A stretch of 64,000 bases of DNA from Viscum album (taxonomy: Eukaryota > Streptophyta > Magnoliopsida > Santalales > Viscaceae): positions 1,900,802,644 to 1,900,866,643 of the forward strand of contig OY728163.1 in assembly GCA_963277665.1 (NCBI GenBank), written 5' to 3'. Under the pieces are notes generated by a model. It had not been told where the DNA came from and ran no database searches. It worked only from the letters and a program-made list of their open reading frames with translations. The position numbers and the translations under genes are program-made. Below, in pieces: positions 58,831 to 64,000 of the stretch (position 1 is its first letter; every line of letters starts with the position of its first letter).

Positions 58831-60146
58831 GACACATATATGGGCATAATGGGCCGACTGGGCTATAACCCTATCGAACCTAGACCTGACCGGTCCCGTT
58901 TCACTAAAGCTTTTGTAACTCACAAACTAAGAATCCAATCAATGTACCGTTTGCAGCATGAGGACCCTTGAAACAAGGTTGTCATTTTGAGATACTACAC
59001 TTGGGTTTTGGAAGATTTTGGAGTATGTATGAGTTGGATTGGACTCAAATCCAACTGGGCCCTGTTCACTTTTTTGCTTATAACTTATAGTCTGGTTGTC
59101 CAATTGATGCGCCATCTATCGCGTTGGAACCCTTATGACAAGATGATCCTTAAGGTTAACTATTAGTGGGACTTAATGGTGGTTGAGGTATGAATTATGG
59201 TATGAGGACTAGAATCTAAGGAACCCAAGCATACCAAGTGTGGTAATCCTTTGACTGGTTTTCAAGTGAAGAGAGACAGTCAGTGGATCAGCATGAGAAA
59301 GACCCTCTGTGGATCGCTGTAGTGCGACCCTCCATGGATCAACAATAGAGAGACCCTCTATGGATCGACATGATAGAAATCACATATGTACCGATAAAAG
59401 TGTGACCCTCTTCGGATCGATAGTAGTACAACCCTCTTTGGACCAGCAGTAGAGAGACCCTTTTTGGATCAACAGTATAGAGACCCTTCGTGGAACAACA
59501 ACACAAACTATAAACAGAATAATATGATCTAGATCAAGAATAATCATATTTATTCCTGTTCACTAAGTTTTATACCCGTTGTGAGTTGTCTAATATATTA
59601 TGCTTTGGGATTGAGATAATTCTTTGTGGGTTTTCCATTGTTTAATTCTAGGAGACTTTTGGGGGTTTTAGGGTCCCTACATGGTATTATTATACACACC
59701 CCTATATGAAATTCTCCTGCACCATGTTGTCTCTTATGAAGATGACATAAAACATGACTGAGACTTGGGTATCCAGGGCTAGATGGTTCTTGGAGGTGAT
59801 TGATAGATGTGGTGAGCGACAATGATGAACTACGATGAGATATACCTACCCATCAGGTAGGATACTTGGTTGGTGACCTTTGGAGCACATTTTACCCTTT
59901 TTTCTATACTTTCATTTATGTTGGTTTTTTATACTGGACTTATTTTACCTTCGGTTAAAAAATTTACTATGATTTGTTCTACTTTGTGGTTTTCTTTTGT
60001 TGGATACCTAGTCTGTGTGCGTACAAGTTTAAAGGCAATGCCTTCCATTTTTTCGATATTCCTTTCTACTGCTAGTCCCCAACCCCTGTCCTTTGGAATA
60101 CAGACTTGGGGTAGTCACAACATGGGCCCTAGGGGATGGTCGTAAA
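58831..60146 (+). mobile_element. Solo-LTR-like insert in E3 pol (boundaries approximate)
   Basis: E3 integrase sequence stops near 58830 and resumes near 60147, so 1.3 kb is foreign. The insert starts near TGGGACACATATATG and ends GTCGTAAACA, and its last 250 bp resemble the LTR ends elsewhere in the window ('aaaggcaatgccttccatt', 'ctactgctagtcccc'). No pol, primer site or clear target duplication is visible. An open run at 59870-60145 is within LTR-like sequence and is not a gene. Confidence 0.6.
59262..59505 (+). repeat. Degenerate 30-bp tandem repeat (AGAGACCCTCTGTGGATC type)
   Basis: About eight imperfect units with the core 'agagaccctctntggatcaa' and variants such as 'tgcgaccctccatggatcaa' and 'gagacccttcgtggaacaac'. 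Confidence 0.8.
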
Positions 60147-60558
60147 CATTAAAATCATAAAACGAGGTTTATGGGTAATTTTATGATTATTTAGAAGTCA
60201 GGGAGTGTAGAATACTATTTGGAAATCCACCTATAGTTGACATTGAAATACAATGTGTTTCATGTTTTAAAATATTGAAAGTATCTTTATTAACCTTGTA
60301 ATGTTCATATCACGGATGATAATTTTTTTTATCTAGATATATCATTGAATGGGAATCAGGTTGTTATTTTTGATTATAATACAATGATTCCTCATTGGAA
60401 GATGATACCTTTGGTCTATGTTCTATGGTAGCATGGTTCATATTTTCTTGAAACATTAGTGCATGAGGAACCATTGAGAGAGTAGTGAACTTGTCTCTTT
60501 TATATGAAATCTTATATACATTATTTCTGGGGATATATTGTGTTTATTATGGGGATTA
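60147..60558 (+). pseudogene. E3 integrase tail, chromodomain remnant and polypurine tract
   Basis: 'tgacattgaaatacaatgtg' and 'gaaagtatctttattaacc' match the E2 integrase tail. 'atgatacctttggtctatg' and 'catgaggaaccattgagaga' match its chromodomain. 'tattatggggatta' just before the LTR is the polypurine tract equivalent. Confidence 0.75.
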
Positions 60559-61745
60559 TGTAATATCATGTTACCATATTTATGGTTCTTATTCACACTT
60601 CAATTGATTCCCCTTTTATGGGGTGTATTTAGTCTTCTGAGGATGGAGATCATTTTTGGGGAAATTTACCTAATGTCTAAGAGTTTATGATGGTTTTTAT
60701 TAATGGATTCAGGTTGTAAATATTTATATGGATTTAAATGGTGTGATCTATTAGGGTTATAGGTCATCAATGAATTTTGGAAAATTGTTTCAAAATTACT
60801 TTTATACTACCCATAGGGAAGATAGACATCATGAATGTAATTCATGACATGAATCTGGATCTCTATAGAATCCATGAAAAAGTTCTAGGATAAGTAATAT
60901 ATATAATCTACAAATGTTTTCATGATTTAAAATAGAAACAATCATTGTTTTCAACCCATGGTGACACGTTTTTGGTGTATAAATGAATCAAGAAATTCAT
61001 GACCTGGATGAAAGATTCACAACATGAATTCCATGGTCCTAATAGGATTTTGGGAAATATATGCTAAAATCATTTCATTCCATGTGAAACCTCTTACCTA
61101 AAACCTCTATGTCCACACCATGCAATTTTATCAGGATTTTTATCCTTCTAAAAATATATTTTTGGAGTTTGATCCCTAAGGAGTTTCATTCCAATTATTT
61201 TATCCTATTCACTACTACCCGTTTTTGGATGTATCATGATTTCATGTTTAATTGAATTAGAGTATGGGCATGATGATTTATGATCCAATATTTTCTTGTT
61301 TATCTCCTCCTCTTTAATTCCTTCTTAGAAATACACATTTTTATTGCTGGATTGATTAAATGTATAATGGAATGTGGTTCCATATTATTTTCCCTATAAT
61401 TGAAACCGTAAATTTCATGATTGATCTGAAATGAATTTTTATGTTATTTGAAAAATGAATTTTACATGATTGATATATGATCTTTAAAGGGGTATTGAAG
61501 TTATAGAAACTCAAAATTTTATTGGAATTGAAATTAATTGGTGGAGTTTAGATAAATAATGAATTAATTTTGAAATTAATTTGATAAAATGATTTGATGA
61601 TGAACCATGAGTAAAATGGAATAAATTGTTATGATTTTAAAAGGAATTAATTTATAATAACATATTACATAGATTTTAAATGATAAAGGAATGTTGAAAA
61701 TTGAAAATTTGGGAATAATATTTTAACCAAACAAGTCAATATAGA
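60559..61745 (+). mobile_element. E3 gypsy 3' LTR, left part
   Basis: It starts TGTAATATCATG and holds sequence similar to the left edge of the window (1-300), for example near 61660-61730. No reading frame. Interrupted near 61745. Confidence 0.65.
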
Positions 61746-63640
61746 AGAAAATATTCTGACCATTTAATAAAAATAAAAGAAAAATTATAGTGGATATGTG
61801 TGGGGTCAAACAAAGGTAATGGACCTCATCCATCAAGAAAAGAGTTGTATATCTTAAGAAGACATGTCATTTCTAAAATTACAATCATCAATTGTTTCCC
61901 ACTCAAAATGAGACTTAAACTGTTAAAATATTATAAGAATATATGAGTTAACCTTAACTAAAAACATGGAAGATGATCGGGTAGAAAAAATTCGTGGTGT
62001 GTTAGAATAGTCATTCATTGGCCTTCTCTTCAAATGGGTAGGAGTGAGGCCATCATTATCTGTGGCCTTCACTATTCTAGTTAAGAGTGAATCCTTTAAA
62101 TAAGTATGACTAACAATGTTTTTTCCTTCAAGGGAGTTCACTATATATGCTAATGACAATCAATGTGTTGGTGAGTCCCATTGTGATTGAGTTCATCACC
62201 CTCTAAGGCCTCCTGGTGGGTATGAACATGTTGTATGAAAACACAGATTAGATCAGAAGAAGATGTACCCAATTTGACATTCACATCCAAAATAGGAGCT
62301 ATACCACTACTTCCACTTCATTGGAAGCTTGCACCGAGACTAGAAATCAAGTGAGGAACAAGAGACCTAGGACCCTACTTCATAATTAGAGAAGATGCAT
62401 GTTCTTTATTAGCCACATCTAGTGACATCCAAGATATACATATATCACCATTTGTGAAAAATATGCACCGACTACCACTTTAATTTCTTCCTACAATGTG
62501 TCTCAGAATGACCTTGTAAAGAGATGTAGGAGAAACCCAAATTTTTACAACACGTGTCATTAGAGTGACCAATTATCTAACAGGATGAACAAAACAAAGA
62601 AGTCTCTCATAGTCTACCTTTAAAGTGATGTCATCATCCAAAACTGATAGAATAATATTATGAATTAGGCCCATGATTATGTAAACCTCAAAAACGATCC
62701 TAGAAAATTACACAAATATGGCTTCCTCAGTGTCACAATCCATTTTAATTAGAATACCAACAGAATATTAAATGTAAAAAATAATTATAGGATGCTAGAG
62801 TATCCCATTAAGGCCAACAATGATAATACAAACCATATCCCTAGTATTATTTACAAAAAATGGACTGAAATAGAAATCTAACTCTTGAAATAAAATCATA
62901 TAGAGTTTTAGTGAAATTTACCCAATACCCCAATACATACACTTCATTACCTCAGATATAAAAATGATGTGAAAAAGCCTCTACCCATGGGAATTCATAT
63001 ACAGTAAGAAGAGTATTAGATATCTAATAATTTCTGAATCAAGTCATAAAATTTCAAAACATTAATTCTATTTAGAAGGACCATCCTAGAAATAATATAA
63101 AATTTAGAGATATTAAATCTATCATAGATAGATTCTTTATTGGAGATCATATGGGTAGTGTCCCCCTTTTTGAAAATGCACTATGGGAGCGCATCCTTCA
63201 ATTAAATAAAATTTCTACAGCTTCAGTCCCTCGCTACTGAGGAGTTCACAAAAATATTTAGAAAATAATATTTTTGAGAACTAATTGGAACCGAACCAGA
63301 AGCACCAGAACTACATATCACACAAAAATCATCAGCTAGAGGAAACCCTACATAACAAGATACAAAAATCTCTTTGACAGAATCCACAATATTGTTCACA
63401 TTAGAGAAGTAATGATCTAGGTCCTTCTATCTCACAAAGTAACCATGCTCACTAGAGTCCATAACCATCTTCAATGCATTAAAACTGAAAACAGATCAAC
63501 CAATATCTATAGCACTTTACATCATCACCGGAGGACGATGCTCACTCACCTCCATCCTCTTTGTGCCCCGCCAATTAACACCTAAAATATCCCAAGGGCC
63601 AAAGATCTCAGATCTAATTTAAAACAAAGAATATTACATG
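61746..63640 (-). pseudogene. LINE ORF1-like (DUF4283-type) relic
   Basis: Read on the minus strand, short frames carry patterns of plant LINE ORF1 proteins: near 62960-62790 a YWVxFxxTLYDFI segment; near 62750-62560 GxxIKMDxDTEEAxFVxFxRIVxEVYI followed by VDYERLLCF and a C-x-H-like end. This is the RNA-binding first protein of plant L1-type elements. Stops and shifts occur throughout. I see neither ORF2 endonuclease or reverse transcriptase nor a poly(A) end, so the copy is partial or a rearranged fragment. Boundaries are inferred from where E3 LTR similarity stops and resumes. Confidence 0.55.
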
Positions 63641-64000
63641 GTGTTATGATATGTTTAATTTGATTAATATATTCCACTATTATTGAAATATCTAATTCAT
63701 TCCAACTGCTATATAAAAAAATTTATATAAAATGTTCTTTTAAGCGTATTTTGATACATCTACCACGTTCTTATTATGAAGTTATCTTTCTCTACAAATA
63801 TGTAAATTAAATTCCATGCCCAGTATTTTTTAAATTTAAATCAAAATTTATTTATTTGATATAGAATTGATTAGAGAATATTTTGTGAGATAGTAATAGG
63901 GTTTATGAATAACACACTACTTTTTTCCTTTAGACATCTATAGATAATCTTATAATAGAACCATGAATATAGATTCATCCACATATATGTGATTCATTTT
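63641..64000 (+). mobile_element. E3 gypsy 3' LTR, right part, running off the window
   Basis: Collinear by eye with 570-596 plus 11477-11770 ('tatataaaatgttc', 'tatgtaaattaaattcc', 'ttatttatttgatatagaattg'). Confidence 0.65.

Overview
This is nuclear DNA of a vascular plant, made almost entirely of nested transposable elements; I found no intact single-copy gene. The evidence is Ty3/gypsy chromovirus polyproteins with chromodomains, tRNA-iMet primer sites, a Cassandra-type TRIM (a short LTR element carrying 5S rRNA sequence) and a block of probable mitochondrial origin (ccmFN). I cannot name the species.

Layout, oldest to youngest. E3 is a heavily decayed gypsy element that forms the host layer: 5' LTR (1-596 and 11477-12167), gag/protease (about 12505-13816), the rest of pol (56016-58830 and 60147-60558) and a 3' LTR (60559-61745 and about 63641-64000, running off the window). 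E1 (597-11471, perfect TSD attta) is a gypsy element inside the E3 5' LTR; its own 5' LTR holds a 1,691-bp solo LTR (1891-3581, perfect TSD atact). A block of about 42 kb (13822-56010) sits in the E3 protease region between two copies of aaagg. It begins with a tandem Cassandra array (13822-17296), resumes the array at 45594-46777 and ends with a 9.2-kb gypsy chromovirus, E2 (46781-56010). Inside one Cassandra LTR lies block M (17297-17819 and 28486-45593), about 17.6 kb of a different sequence type. M itself received E4 (17825-28480, minus strand), an LTR element with 4.2-kb LTRs, a gag remnant, no pol and a tRNA-like SINE.

Block M carries a frame-preserved but stop-containing mitochondrial ccmFN, a copia reverse transcriptase scrap, at least four families of short dispersed motifs and many hairpins, including a 30-bp minisatellite in the ccmFN frame whose stems covary. 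It is best read as mitochondrial DNA transferred to the nucleus, although apart from ccmFN I recognise no organelle gene in it.

The right edge holds a solo-LTR-like insert in E3 pol (about 58831-60146) and a minus-strand LINE ORF1-like relic in the E3 3' LTR (about 61746-63640). The points most worth a second look are the multi-5S Cassandra LTR array and its repeated chimeric junction with the E2 LTR, the covarying hairpin minisatellite and motif families in M, and a three-times repeated hairpin module in both E4 LTRs.
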